Shown here one piece after another: positions 8,413 through 17,200 of a DNA stretch of 64,000 nucleotides (position 1 is its first letter; every line of letters starts with the position of its first letter). The position numbers and the translations under genes are program-made. The notes beneath the pieces are model-generated. The model worked only from the letters and a program-made list of their open reading frames with translations. It did not search any database and was not told where the DNA came from. The stretch is from NCBI RefSeq assembly GCF_003583725.1, contig NZ_QXTF01000001.1, positions 186,001 to 250,000 of the forward strand, in the 5' to 3' direction. Source of the DNA: Sphingomonas edaphi (GTDB taxonomy: Bacteria > Pseudomonadota > Alphaproteobacteria > Sphingomonadales > Sphingomonadaceae).

Positions 8413-9384
8413 CTAGCGCTTCAAGGAGGCGGACGCGAGAATGCCGCCGATATGAAACACCGTCGCCGCCGGATCGAGGGACAATCTGGGCGCAATTGCG
8501 CTGGTTTCACGCGCTTGGGAATAAGCCTCGAGGATTCGCGCCAGGCTGTCGCCTTCCCGATCCACCGCTTCCTTGGCGATAAGCGGCGGAACAAGGGAGA
8601 GAAATGCAGCATAACGTTCGGCCGCTGCCTTCCCGGACAGGGTACTCGCGAGTTTCGAGCGGCGGCCATTATCGGGATCACCGTCGCGAAGAATGGTCAG
8701 CGCCTCGGCTGCCAACGGCGCAAGGTCGAGCGCGGCCATTTCCATGGCAGCCCCAATCGATCCTTGCGCAACGTCGACCAGCGCCTGGACATCTTTACAA
8801 TTTTTGCTTTCGTCCCAATGATTTATAAGTGACGTCATGACGTCATCGCTAAGGCGATGAAATTCAAGCCGCCGGCATCTCGACCGGATGGTCGGAAGCA
8901 ATCGTCCCGGTGAATGGCTAACCAGAAAAAACAGGCTGTTAGGCGGCGGCTCTTCCAGCATCTTGAGCAGGGCATTCGCCGCGGGGCCCTCCAGATCATC
9001 TACGCTGTCGATTACCACGGCTCGCCACGGCGACTGCGATGGCACCACCGAGAATAGCTTCCATAACTCTCTGATCTGCTTGATCGAGATGTTGCGGGCT
9101 AATCCGTCACCCCGGGCATTCTCAAGGCGCTCGATCCAGCGAAAATCGGGGTGCGATCCCGCCGCTAACAACCGCGAGACGGGGTGATCCGTCGGTGTTT
9201 CGGGCCACGGCGATGAAACAGCAGGCCCCGCGGCCTCTGCGAGGCAACGGAGCGCGGCAGCTCGCGCGAAGCTTGCCTTGCCGACTCCTTTAGGACCGGC
9301 CAGCAGCCACGCATGATGAACGCGCCCGGAGCGCCATGCCGATGCGAATTGGTCGACCGCCGTGTCTTGGCCCATGAGTGTCAC
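8413..9384 (-). CDS. holB: DNA polymerase III subunit delta'
   Basis: Clamp-loader subunit, 323 residues. An AAA+ N-terminal domain carries a P-loop GPKGVGKASFA near residue 30 and the conserved ALLKMLEEPPPNSLFFL sensor region around 125-145, with SRCRRLEF following. It starts with GTG at 9384, overlapping the tmk stop as GTGA. The Cys cluster usual for zinc-binding delta' is not evident. The gene order with tmk and metG supports the call. Confidence 0.93.
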   Translation of the reverse strand: MTLMGQDTAVDQFASAWRSGRVHHAWLLAGPKGVGKASFARAAALRCLAEAAGPAVSSPWPETPTDHPVSRLLAAGSHPDFRWIERLENARGDGLARNISIKQIRELWKLFSVVPSQSPWRAVVIDSVDDLEGPAANALLKMLEEPPPNSLFFLVSHSPGRLLPTIRSRCRRLEFHRLSDDVMTSLINHWDESKNCKDVQALVDVAQGSIGAAMEMAALDLAPLAAEALTILRDGDPDNGRRSKLASTLSGKAAAERYAAFLSLVPPLIAKEAVDREGDSLARILEAYSQARETSAIAPRLSLDPAATVFHIGGILASASLKR

Positions 9385-10013
9385 GGCAACAGATCACCCA
9401 GTGCGTAAAGCAGCCGCGCAGTCACGGTCGCCGCCGTTCCGCCAGCATCGATTAGCTTCACCCGATCGGGTTCCTTGCTTGCTATCGCACGAAAGCCTGC
9501 ATCTACTGCGGCATGGTAGGTCGGGGGCCGCGATCCGATGCGGTCGCCCGGATTTCCATCGCGGACCCGCGCACGCGCCGCTCCTTCCGCATCGTCTTCG
9601 AGTCTCAGGACAAGTGTACGATCGGGAAGGAAATCCTGGCTCCCGAACCGGTGAAGGTCACGCACGGCATCGATGCCGAGCCCCCCAGCCTCCCCTTGGT
9701 AGGCCAGCGAACTATCGAGAAACCGGTCCGACAACACCCACTCGCCGCGCTCCAGGGCCGGAACGATGGTCTTCTCGATATGGTCCGATCGCGCTGCCGC
9801 GAACAGCAGGGCTTCCGAACGCGGATTCCAGCGCTTTTCATCGCCTTCCAGGAGTAGTTTGCGGATCGCCTCGGCGCCGGGACTTCCCCCGGGTTCTCGT
9901 GTGACGACGACTTTCAGACCGCGACCCTCGAGCGCCTGCGCAAGCGCTGTCAGTTGGGTGGACTTTCCCACCCCTTCCCCACCTTCCAGGCTGATAAAGC
10001 GACCACGCGCCAC
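9381..10013 (-). CDS. tmk: Thymidylate kinase
   Basis: 210 residues. It phosphorylates dTMP to dTDP. The P-loop EGGEGVGKST lies at 10-19, followed by the TREPGGS dTMP-binding motif near 39, the DRFLDSSLAYQG lid-flanking segment around 95-106, and a C-terminal LIDAGG. The start is GTG 10013. It is preceded by the carboxypeptidase gene with a 10-base gap and overlaps holB by 4 bases. Confidence 0.96.
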   Translation of the reverse strand: MARGRFISLEGGEGVGKSTQLTALAQALEGRGLKVVVTREPGGSPGAEAIRKLLLEGDEKRWNPRSEALLFAAARSDHIEKTIVPALERGEWVLSDRFLDSSLAYQGEAGGLGIDAVRDLHRFGSQDFLPDRTLVLRLEDDAEGAARARVRDGNPGDRIGSRPPTYHAAVDAGFRAIASKEPDRVKLIDAGGTAATVTARLLYALGDLLP

Positions 10014-10023
10014 CCGATTTGCC

Positions 10024-11199
10024 TCAGGCCATGCCGAATAGCTGTTTCAGGCCGATCCACATCCGGCCGAAAAATCCTGCCTGATCGACGGCATTTGCTG
10101 CGACCAACGGCATTACCTGCTCACCGTCGGGCATGGCGACGACGAGATCCGCAATATGCTGTCCCTTTGCGATGGGTGCCTTGACGGGTCCTTGGTAACG
10201 AATCTTCATTCCGCCCACCTTGGACAGGACGCCAGCAGGGATCGTCACCGCGAGATCGCGGGGCGCGATGAGCGAGACTTCGCTGTCGCTCCCCAGCTGG
10301 ACCTTAGCGTTACCCACAGAGGTGCCAGCCTTGAACAGTGGCTTGAGTTGCCAGGCGTTGAAGCCCCACTCCATGAGCCGGACGGATTCGTTAATGCGTC
10401 CCGTGAAGCTATCGACACCGGCGAGAACCATGATCAGGCGTCGGCCATTTTGTTCGGCCGACCCGGTGAAGCCATAGCCGGCCTCCTCGGTGTGCCCCGT
10501 CTTCAGGCCGTCCGCACCGGCAACCTTGCCGAGCAGCGGGTTGCGGTTTGCCTGAGTGATCGCGGCGCCAGAGCCGAGCGTCTTGCCCCAAGTGAAGCTC
10601 GTTTGCCCGTAGAACTGCTTGTACAATTTCGGGTGATTTTCGATTTCAGCCCGAGCAAGGGTCGCGAGATCGCGCGCCGTGACATACGTCCGTCCTTCAT
10701 CGGGCCAGCCGTTTGAGTTTCCAAAGCGGCTATTGGTGAGGCCGAGGCGGCGGGCATTTTCATTCATCACATTGACGAATGCCTCCTCGGTTCCCGCGAT
10801 GCATTCCGCGAGAACCACGGAAGCGTCATTGCCCGAAAGCGTGACGATGCCATGCAGCAGGTTTTCGACGCTGACCTGTTCGTTTGGCGAAAGGAACATG
10901 GTCGATCCGGCCTGCGGCCCGTGCCACTTCTGCCATGTCTCCGGCCGGACGGTGCACATTTTGTTCAGAGGCAATTCGCCCCGGTCGATCAACTCGAACG
11001 CGACGTTGGTCGTCATCATTTTGGCCATGGACGCTGGCGGGATGCGCCGGTCTGCATCCTTGGAAAGAAGGACCGCCCCCGATGACAGGTCGAGCAAATA
11101 GGCAATGGGGGCTGCCGTATCGAACGGCGGCGCTTTGGCGGGTGCGGCCGAGGTGACAACGAGGGAGGCTGCAGCGATGAACAAGGTAGCACGGATCAT
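10024..11199 (-). CDS. D-alanyl-D-alanine carboxypeptidase (PBP5/DacC type)
   Basis: 391 residues, secreted by a cleavable signal peptide (MIRATLFIAAASLVVTSAAPAKA). It has the penicillin-binding triad: SMAK at 57-60 (nucleophile S57), SGN at 122-124 and KTG at 233-235, then the C-terminal beta-rich PBP5-associated domain and a final amphipathic helix (about 378-391, MWIGLKQLFGMA) that would anchor it to the inner membrane. It trims pentapeptide stems of peptidoglycan. It is paired with a transglycosylase upstream, so the operon carries two cell-wall enzymes ahead of DNA replication genes. Confidence 0.95.
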   Translation of the reverse strand: MIRATLFIAAASLVVTSAAPAKAPPFDTAAPIAYLLDLSSGAVLLSKDADRRIPPASMAKMMTTNVAFELIDRGELPLNKMCTVRPETWQKWHGPQAGSTMFLSPNEQVSVENLLHGIVTLSGNDASVVLAECIAGTEEAFVNVMNENARRLGLTNSRFGNSNGWPDEGRTYVTARDLATLARAEIENHPKLYKQFYGQTSFTWGKTLGSGAAITQANRNPLLGKVAGADGLKTGHTEEAGYGFTGSAEQNGRRLIMVLAGVDSFTGRINESVRLMEWGFNAWQLKPLFKAGTSVGNAKVQLGSDSEVSLIAPRDLAVTIPAGVLSKVGGMKIRYQGPVKAPIAKGQHIADLVVAMPDGEQVMPLVAANAVDQAGFFGRMWIGLKQLFGMA

Positions 11200-11259
11200 T
11201 GGGGTCGACGGCTCCGGACTGGATGGAGGAACAGCGTGAGGGTCTAGCGCGCCCCGCGC

Positions 11260-12363
11260 TCAATCGCCAGCGATTGCATCGGCCAGCAACCCAACCGAAA
11301 GCGCATAAAAATTTGAACAGTTATAATCGAGGATCGCGCGGTAATTGGTCGAGAGAAGATAGGCGGTCGCATTTGGCCCGTCGGGCTCAATGAGCGTTGC
11401 CATTTCGTTGTCTGGTAGCGTGCGCCGAACCGGCCGGACCCCTAGCGCCCGCCACTCCCGCATTGTTTTCCATTGGCTATGGCGCTTGTAAACGGCCTCG
11501 CAGCGCGGCGCAGTCAAGCGAGTGACGATTGCCGCGCGGTTGAGCGTGGACGGTACCCGGACTGGAATTCCCCAGTGCACGTTCGGCTTCCAACCCGCGT
11601 CGCGCAGGTAATTGGCGATTGACGCCAGCCCGTCTGGCTCGCTCGACCAGATATTTGCGTAACCGTCCCCGTCCCCGTCGACTGCAAGCCGAAGAACGTT
11701 CGACGGCATGAACTGAGGAAAACCCGTGGCGCCGGCCCAGCTACCCTTCAAGCGAGACCTAGGTGTTCCGCGGTCAAGCAACTGGAGCGCAGCAACAAAC
11801 TCATCTTCGAAGAATGATCGACGGCGACCTTCATATGCGAGCGTCGCGAGAGCATTGAGCAGATCGAAACCGCCAGTGACCGCACCATAGCTGGTCTCAT
11901 GGCCGTAGATTGCCATTAAAACTTGCGGCTCAACTCCATATCGCCGGTCGATGTCGACCAGCCGGCTGTAGTTGGCCCGATAGCGCGCCTTGCCCCGGCT
12001 GATCAGCGACGATGTCACGTGGCGGCGGCGATAGGGCTCGAAAGGCGGAATAGCGTTGGGATTGTTGACGCCGCCCGGTTGCGCGCGATCCAGACGAATA
12101 ACGCGGTCATTGAGTGCCAGATACGGGATTGTTGCCTGGATAGTTGCTTCGCGCACTCGGGCTGCGCGTGCTTTGCTGCTCAGATACTGCTTGTAACCGG
12201 CGAATCCCGTGACAATCGGCGTCGGTAATGCCGGTTGTGCGAATGGTGCCTGCACGGCAGCTTGAGTTACCCGGCGATCGGGCAAAGGCGCCAAGGGGTC
12301 AGCCTGGGCCGCAAGACTGCTGCCTGCCAAGCCTATCGTAAGCAACGCCACACGCGAAATCAT
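11260..12363 (-). CDS. Lytic murein transglycosylase, MltB family
   Basis: 367 residues from ATG 12363, chosen because AAGGGG lies six bases upstream (another ATG two codons earlier would have no spacing) and because this start gives the clean signal peptide MISRVALLTIGLAGSSLAAQA. The SLT_2 domain contains the catalytic Glu in IYGHETSYGAVTGGFD, the FFEDEFVAAL helix and the ATGFPQFMPSNVLR substrate motif. A peptidoglycan-binding-like tail covers about the last 80 residues (ECNF-like VRRTLPDNEMATLIEPDG ... NCSNFYALSVGLLADAI). It cleaves glycan strands in the periplasm. Confidence 0.92.
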   Translation of the reverse strand: MISRVALLTIGLAGSSLAAQADPLAPLPDRRVTQAAVQAPFAQPALPTPIVTGFAGYKQYLSSKARAARVREATIQATIPYLALNDRVIRLDRAQPGGVNNPNAIPPFEPYRRRHVTSSLISRGKARYRANYSRLVDIDRRYGVEPQVLMAIYGHETSYGAVTGGFDLLNALATLAYEGRRRSFFEDEFVAALQLLDRGTPRSRLKGSWAGATGFPQFMPSNVLRLAVDGDGDGYANIWSSEPDGLASIANYLRDAGWKPNVHWGIPVRVPSTLNRAAIVTRLTAPRCEAVYKRHSQWKTMREWRALGVRPVRRTLPDNEMATLIEPDGPNATAYLLSTNYRAILDYNCSNFYALSVGLLADAIAGD

Positions 12364-12497
12364 CACCATCCCCTTTACCGTTGGCCAAAGGCTAGCGGTG
12401 GACATCGCCGACGCCCATTGCATTCATCCCGCGACTTGCACAGCCCATCGCCCTGCCTTAGGCGGGCTTGTCTGAAGCCAGCATGACCGTGCTTCGC

Positions 12498-12587
<90 letters not shown>

Positions 12588-12687
12588 TTCATCGCCCGGT
12601 CGAACCGTTTGTCGATTGATCGAACGCGGCTCCTCTCGCCAATCAAACCCGAATAGCCCGACCGAAAGTTTTCAAGGGGGAGTTTTT

Positions 12688-14820
12688 ATGCGTCGCGTCC
12701 GACATGGGCTGAGCCTGTTCGCACTATCCATAGGAATCGCGGCGCCTGCGACGGCGCAAGATGGCGGCAACCTGTCCGCTGTAACCGCGGCGTCCGCCCG
12801 GACGACCGGCTATGACTCTGCCTTTTTCAATCAATATGCTCCGCGGAACGCGCTCGATATCGCGCGGCAGGTGCCAGGTTTTGCCTTGGACCTCGGCAAT
12901 CTCGACACCCGCGGATTCTCCGGCGCAGCGGGCAACGTCGTCATCAACGGGGCTCGCCCAAGTTCTAAATCTGAAACGCTGGAAACGACCCTTGCACGCA
13001 TTCCAGCCAGCCGCGTCGCGCGGGTCGAGGTTGGGCCGGGCGATTTATTTGGCGCTGAGTATGCCACGCGCAGCCAGGTCCTAAACGTCATCCTGTCATC
13101 CGATGGCGGCATCGATGGCAATGTGACGGGATCGGTTCGTCGCCTTTACACGGGCCGCGTTGTTCCTGACGTTTCCGCGTCCGCTCTCATTCGCCGGGGC
13201 GCATCGACAATCAACCTTTCGGCCGGGACCGGCAATGTGCTGAACCTGGAAGAAGGCACTGACACGCTGACTGATCCCGAGACCGGCGACCTGATCGAGT
13301 TCCGCCGGAAGTATAACAGCTACCGCGACTTCAATCCCTACGTTTCGGCTAGTTGGGCACTAGAACAAGCGCAGGACAAGGCGATCCGCCTCAACGGCCG
13401 GTGGTCACCGGGCAAATTCTACCTGACGCAGCGCAACCATGTGACGCCGTCCGGCGACGACGAGCGCGACGACGATCTGCTGCAAGACTTCAAGAACCCG
13501 GTGTTCGAGATTGGTGGAGACGTCACGCGCCCGCTAGCGGGTGGCGCAATCAAGCTCGTCGGTCTGGCAACGCGTCGCGAGCGCGACTACCTGGAGCGTT
13601 ATCGCTTCCGAACTGACGGTGGCGGCGAGCTGTTGGGCGGTTTCGAGCAATTACAGGACGCCCAGCGCAATGAATCCATTTTGCGCCTCAATTGGACACG
13701 GTCGAATCTCTCCGGGTTTTCGGTTGAGACGGGCGTCGAGGGAGCACTGAACACGCTCGACCACCAGGTCCAGTTCTTCGAATTCCTCGCAGGCGGCGAT
13801 CCCGTCCAGATCGACCTGCCGATCGACGACGCAACCGTGAAGGAAAAGCGCGCCGAAGCCTATGTCCGAGTTGGTCGCCAATTATCGAGCGCAATCCGCC
13901 TCGATGCCGGCCTTAATTACGAATATTCGCATATCAGCGTTCGCGGCGACACGACCGATGATCGCACGCTCCGGTTCTGGAAGCCCAGTCTGACCCTCGA
14001 CTGGAAGGGCGGCAATGGATGGCATGGACAGCTTTCGGTCCGCCGGAACGTCGCCCAACTCGACTTTTACGACTTCATCAGCACGGCCGAACTGTCGGTC
14101 GACCGAGTCAATGGCGGCAATCCCAACCTCGTTCCGCAACAGACCTGGGAATTCCGTGGTACGCTCGAACATCCCATTCTCGGCGACGGCCTGGCCAAAC
14201 TCGATCTCGGCTACGACCTGGTCAACGACCTGCAGGACCGTGTCTTGCTCTTTGACGATGAGGGCAACGGCTTTGATGCACCGGGCAACCTCGGCACTGG
14301 CAAGCGCTATTTTGCGCGATTGACCCTTGATGCGCCGCTGACCAAGCTAGGCCTCAAAGGCGTTAGGGTGAAATTCAATGGGCAATTGCAGCGCACCCGC
14401 GTGGAAGACCCAATCAGCGGCCGGAACCGTAACTTCTCCGGCTTCTTCCCTGACTGGGAATGGAGCGTCGATGTCCGTCACGACCTCAAGGATTTCTCCT
14501 ACGGCATCGTGATAAATGATCGCGATCGATTTACCTTTTTCCGGACGGACGAGTTCGACACCAACTACAATGGTGGTCCCTTTGGGTCGGCCTTCGTCGA
14601 GTATCGCCCGCGTCCGGGCACGACTATCACCTTTGACGTCGACAATGCCTTTGACACGTCGGGCAACCGAAACCGCCTGATATTCTTCCCAAACCGTGCA
14701 ACACCGGTTGGGAGCATCAACGAATTTCGGGAGCGGAACCGTCACCTGAATTTGGGACTGACCCTGAAACAGAGCTTCGGCGGCGGCGGCAACGGCGGTG
14801 GGGTGGCGCAGCCCAGTTAG
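12688..14820 (+). CDS. TonB-dependent receptor-like outer-membrane protein
   Basis: 710 residues from ATG 12688, with AAGGGGGA seven to fourteen bases upstream and a signal peptide ending near ATAQDGG. A plug domain follows (RNALDIARQVPGFALDLGNLDTRGF ... VVINGARPSSKSETLETTL ... RVEVGPGDLFGAEYA), then about 500 residues of alternating beta-strands typical of a 22-stranded barrel (for example DRVNGGNPNLVPQQTWEFRGTLEH). The last barrel strand ends LNLGLTLKQSF and is followed by a glycine-rich tail of about 14 residues (GGGGNGGGVAQPS), which is odd because such barrels normally end on the aromatic residue. The substrate is unknown; there is no nearby transporter. It lies 100 bases after tRNA-Ser. 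Confidence 0.88.
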   Translation: MRRVRHGLSLFALSIGIAAPATAQDGGNLSAVTAASARTTGYDSAFFNQYAPRNALDIARQVPGFALDLGNLDTRGFSGAAGNVVINGARPSSKSETLETTLARIPASRVARVEVGPGDLFGAEYATRSQVLNVILSSDGGIDGNVTGSVRRLYTGRVVPDVSASALIRRGASTINLSAGTGNVLNLEEGTDTLTDPETGDLIEFRRKYNSYRDFNPYVSASWALEQAQDKAIRLNGRWSPGKFYLTQRNHVTPSGDDERDDDLLQDFKNPVFEIGGDVTRPLAGGAIKLVGLATRRERDYLERYRFRTDGGGELLGGFEQLQDAQRNESILRLNWTRSNLSGFSVETGVEGALNTLDHQVQFFEFLAGGDPVQIDLPIDDATVKEKRAEAYVRVGRQLSSAIRLDAGLNYEYSHISVRGDTTDDRTLRFWKPSLTLDWKGGNGWHGQLSVRRNVAQLDFYDFISTAELSVDRVNGGNPNLVPQQTWEFRGTLEHPILGDGLAKLDLGYDLVNDLQDRVLLFDDEGNGFDAPGNLGTGKRYFARLTLDAPLTKLGLKGVRVKFNGQLQRTRVEDPISGRNRNFSGFFPDWEWSVDVRHDLKDFSYGIVINDRDRFTFFRTDEFDTNYNGGPFGSAFVEYRPRPGTTITFDVDNAFDTSGNRNRLIFFPNRATPVGSINEFRERNRHLNLGLTLKQSFGGGGNGGGVAQPS

Positions 14821-14865
14821 CGAGGCTAAAGGGCGCCCCAACAACCTCTTCACGCGGAGAATAAC

Positions 14866-16056
14866 GTGGGCGAGCCTGCCATCCTGCCGTTCAACTGGGC
14901 CGATCCGTTCGATCTTGACCATCAGCTGACCGACGAAGAGCGTATGGTCCGCGATACGGCGGAATCATACGCGCAGGAGAAACTGCAGCCGCGGGTCACC
15001 GAGGCCTATCTCAACGAAAACTTCGATCGTGAGATCATGCGCGAAATGGGTTCGTTGGGCCTCATCGGCGCGACCATCCCTGAAGAATTCGGTGGCGCGG
15101 GGCTCGGTTACGTAAGCTACGGCCTCATTGCCCGGGCGGTTGAGCGCGTGGATTCGGGATATCGGTCGGCGATGTCGGTGCAAAGCTCCTTGGTGATGCA
15201 TCCAATCAACGCCTACGGATCTGACGAACAGCGCCGCAAATATTTGCCTGGCTTGGCCAAGGGTGAATTGGTCGGCTGTTTCGGCCTGACCGAACCAGAC
15301 GCGGGCTCGGACCCCGGCGGCATGCGGACACGGGCCGAGAAGACCGCGAGCGGCTACAAGCTGACCGGCACCAAAATGTGGATCACCAACTCACCCATCG
15401 CCGACGTGTTCGTCGTTTGGGCTAAGTCGGAAGAGCATGGCGGCGCGATCCGCGGCTTTATCCTGGAAAAAGGTATGAAGGGCCTCAGCGCCCCCAAGAT
15501 CAAAGATAAGCTCTCGCTTCGCGCGTCGATCACCGGTGAGATTGTGATGGATGGCGTCGAAGTCGGGGAGGACGCTTTGCTGCCAAACGTCAGCGGCCTC
15601 AAGGGTCCCTTCGGTTGCTTGAACCGAGCCCGCTACGGTATTGGCTGGGGCGCGATGGGCGCGGCAGAGGCCTGCTACGCCGCGGCACGCCAGTATACGC
15701 TTGATCGCAAGCAGTTCGGCCGTCCCCTCGCCGCCACTCAGCTAGTGCAACTCAAGCTCGCCAATATGGTGACGGAAATCACGTTGGGTCTGCAGGCCGT
15801 GCTGCGCATCGGCCGACGCCTGGAAGAAGGCAAGCTGATCCCGGAAACGATCAGCATGGTGAAGCGCAATAACTGCGGCAAGGCGTTGGATATTGCCCGC
15901 GTCGCCCGCGACATGCACGGCGGCAATGGCATCAGTGCAGAATTCCAGGTCATGCGGCACGCCGCCAATCTGGAAACCGTCAATACATATGAAGGTACGC
16001 ACGACGTGCATGCGCTGATTCTGGGCCGGGCGATCACGGGGATTGCGGCCTTCTAG
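14866..16056 (+). CDS. gcdH: Glutaryl-CoA dehydrogenase (acyl-CoA dehydrogenase family)
   Basis: 396 residues, GTG start with GGAGA five bases upstream. All three acyl-CoA dehydrogenase domains are present: FAD-binding [16 protein letters not shown] and [18 protein letters not shown], the [15 protein letters not shown] helix, and the catalytic Glu E376 in [16 protein letters not shown]. The Arg and polar residues around [11 protein letters not shown] match glutaryl-CoA dehydrogenases, which oxidise and decarboxylate glutaryl-CoA to crotonyl-CoA in lysine and tryptophan breakdown. It stands alone, facing a GNAT gene. Confidence 0.9.
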   Translation: MGEPAILPFNWADPFDLDHQLTDEERMVRDTAESYAQEKLQPRVTEAYLNENFDREIMREMGSLGLIGATIPEEFGGAGLGYVSYGLIARAVERVDSGYRSAMSVQSSLVMHPINAYGSDEQRRKYLPGLAKGELVGCFGLTEPDAGSDPGGMRTRAEKTASGYKLTGTKMWITNSPIADVFVVWAKSEEHGGAIRGFILEKGMKGLSAPKIKDKLSLRASITGEIVMDGVEVGEDALLPNVSGLKGPFGCLNRARYGIGWGAMGAAEACYAAARQYTLDRKQFGRPLAATQLVQLKLANMVTEITLGLQAVLRIGRRLEEGKLIPETISMVKRNNCGKALDIARVARDMHGGNGISAEFQVMRHAANLETVNTYEGTHDVHALILGRAITGIAAF

Positions 16057-16071
16057 CCGCTACCCCAGCCT

Positions 16072-16599
16072 TCAGGCCCAGGCCGGGCGTTGCAGCACCA
16101 CCGTTGGATCGCCGTGATACTCGGTATCGGCCGTCTTCGTGAAGCCAAGGCGCTCGGCTAGTTTCAGTGACGGGATGTTTTCAGGGGCAATGATAGCCCA
16201 AATCGGCGTCGGGGCGAGGTTCGCCTCGGCCCACTGGAGGACCGCGCGGCAGGCTTCTCCAGCGAAGCCTTGCCCATGGACTTCGCTCGAAAAAATCCAT
16301 CCCATCTCGGGCTGCTCGCCGAATTCCGGTTCCAGCGCCCGCCAGGCGGTGAATAATCCGGCATTTCCGATGAGCTTGCCGTCGCTAATGCGTTCGACCG
16401 CCCACGTGCCGAACCCGTTGAATTGCCAGCCGCCAACGGCTGCCAACATCCGGCGCCAACACTCCTCGGCGCCGATTGGCTCGGGACCGAAATGACGATG
16501 GACGTCGGGATGCTTCATGATTTCATGGTAAGGCCTGAAGTCAGCCTTCTGCCACGAACGCAAACGCAGGCGCTCGGTCTCGATGACCGGCGCCTGCAT
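16072..16599 (-). CDS. GNAT-family N-acetyltransferase, RimJ/RimL-like
   Basis: About 175 residues from ATG 16599 (an in-frame ATG at 16641 would add 14 residues without family similarity). It begins with the typical VIETERLRLRSWQKADFRPY and has the acetyl-CoA-binding stretch GQGFAGEACRAVLQWA, then IIAPENIPSLKLAERLGFTK. Members acetylate protein N-termini or small amines; the substrate cannot be named. It converges on gcdH, 15 bases apart, and lies 47 bases downstream of rpmE. Confidence 0.85.
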   Translation of the reverse strand: MQAPVIETERLRLRSWQKADFRPYHEIMKHPDVHRHFGPEPIGAEECWRRMLAAVGGWQFNGFGTWAVERISDGKLIGNAGLFTAWRALEPEFGEQPEMGWIFSSEVHGQGFAGEACRAVLQWAEANLAPTPIWAIIAPENIPSLKLAERLGFTKTADTEYHGDPTVVLQRPAWA

Positions 16600-16646
16600 C
16601 ACTATGGGGGATCCCGGGGCGTGCCCGGGATGCCCGCTCATACCGC

Positions 16647-16877
16647 TTACTTCTTGCCGAGCGTAAGGCCGCCGAAACGCTTGTTGAAGCGCGCGACCTG
16701 GCCGCCAGCGTCAAGCATCTGGCCGCGGCCACCGGTCCAGGCCGGATGGGCCTTCGGATCGATTTCGAGCTGCAGCGTATCGCCTTCCTGACCCCACGTC
16801 GATCGGGTCTGGTAGGTCGTGCCGTCCGTCATCTGGACAGTGATGAAGTGATAATCGGGGTGCGTCCCGCTCTTCAT
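16647..16877 (-). CDS. rpmE: 50S ribosomal protein L31, zinc-free form
   Basis: 76 residues. It begins [19 protein letters not shown] and ends with the L31 signature [14 protein letters not shown]. It lacks the CxxC...CxxC zinc ligands of E. coli L31 (positions occupied by M, T, I, A), so this is a C-minus L31 that does not need zinc. The start at ATG 16877 has GGAAACTGATC upstream. It is divergent from the cobalamin riboswitch operon. Confidence 0.95.
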   Translation of the reverse strand: MKSGTHPDYHFITVQMTDGTTYQTRSTWGQEGDTLQLEIDPKAHPAWTGGRGQMLDAGGQVARFNKRFGGLTLGKK

Positions 16878-16953
16878 GATCAGTTTCCTTTGGAATGGCT
16901 GGTTTCCGACCAGCCGGAAAAGTACGAGGCGCCCCTAGCGGACGTGGCCCGCC

Positions 16954-16994
16954 TTGACAAGGCATCCTCCCCGGCTGCAGTCGCAACAACGGAC
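16954..16994 (+). promoter_or_regulatory. Possible promoter of the B12 uptake operon
   Basis: A perfect -35 hexamer TTGACA lies at 16954-16959. The expected -10 position about 17 bases on (near 16977-16982) is GC-rich and poor, as is usual in high-G+C alphaproteobacteria. A transcript from here would start at about 16990, at the 5' edge of the riboswitch. This is inference. Confidence 0.35.
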
Positions 16995-17104
16995 TAGGGT
17001 TCCGGCGGTGTAATGCCGCCGGCGAAGGGGGAAGCCGGCGAACATCCGGCACTGTGCCCGCAACTGTGACTTCGGCGCCAGTCGAAGGAAGTCAGATACC
17101 CGCC
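16995..17104 (+). promoter_or_regulatory. Cobalamin riboswitch
   Basis: The conserved core is readable in order: GGTTCC, the hairpin CCGGCGG-TGTAAT-GCCGCCGG (about 17002-17022), AAGGGGGAAGCCGG, ATCCGGCACTGTGCCCGC, CAACTGTGA, and a B12 box AGTCAGATACCCGCC ending at 17104. The aptamer is short but complete. It sits 96 bases before the btuB start and would reduce expression of the import operon when cobalamin is bound. No clear terminator follows, so control at the ribosome-binding site is more likely than at transcription termination. Confidence 0.92.
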
Positions 17105-17200
17105 TTGGCCGTCGTCCGTTTCCCGGCCGGGACCAGCCGCGGGACGTGGGCAGGCGCGCCTTCCCTCCGTGACGACATGTCATGGAACGGAAGGATTGAA

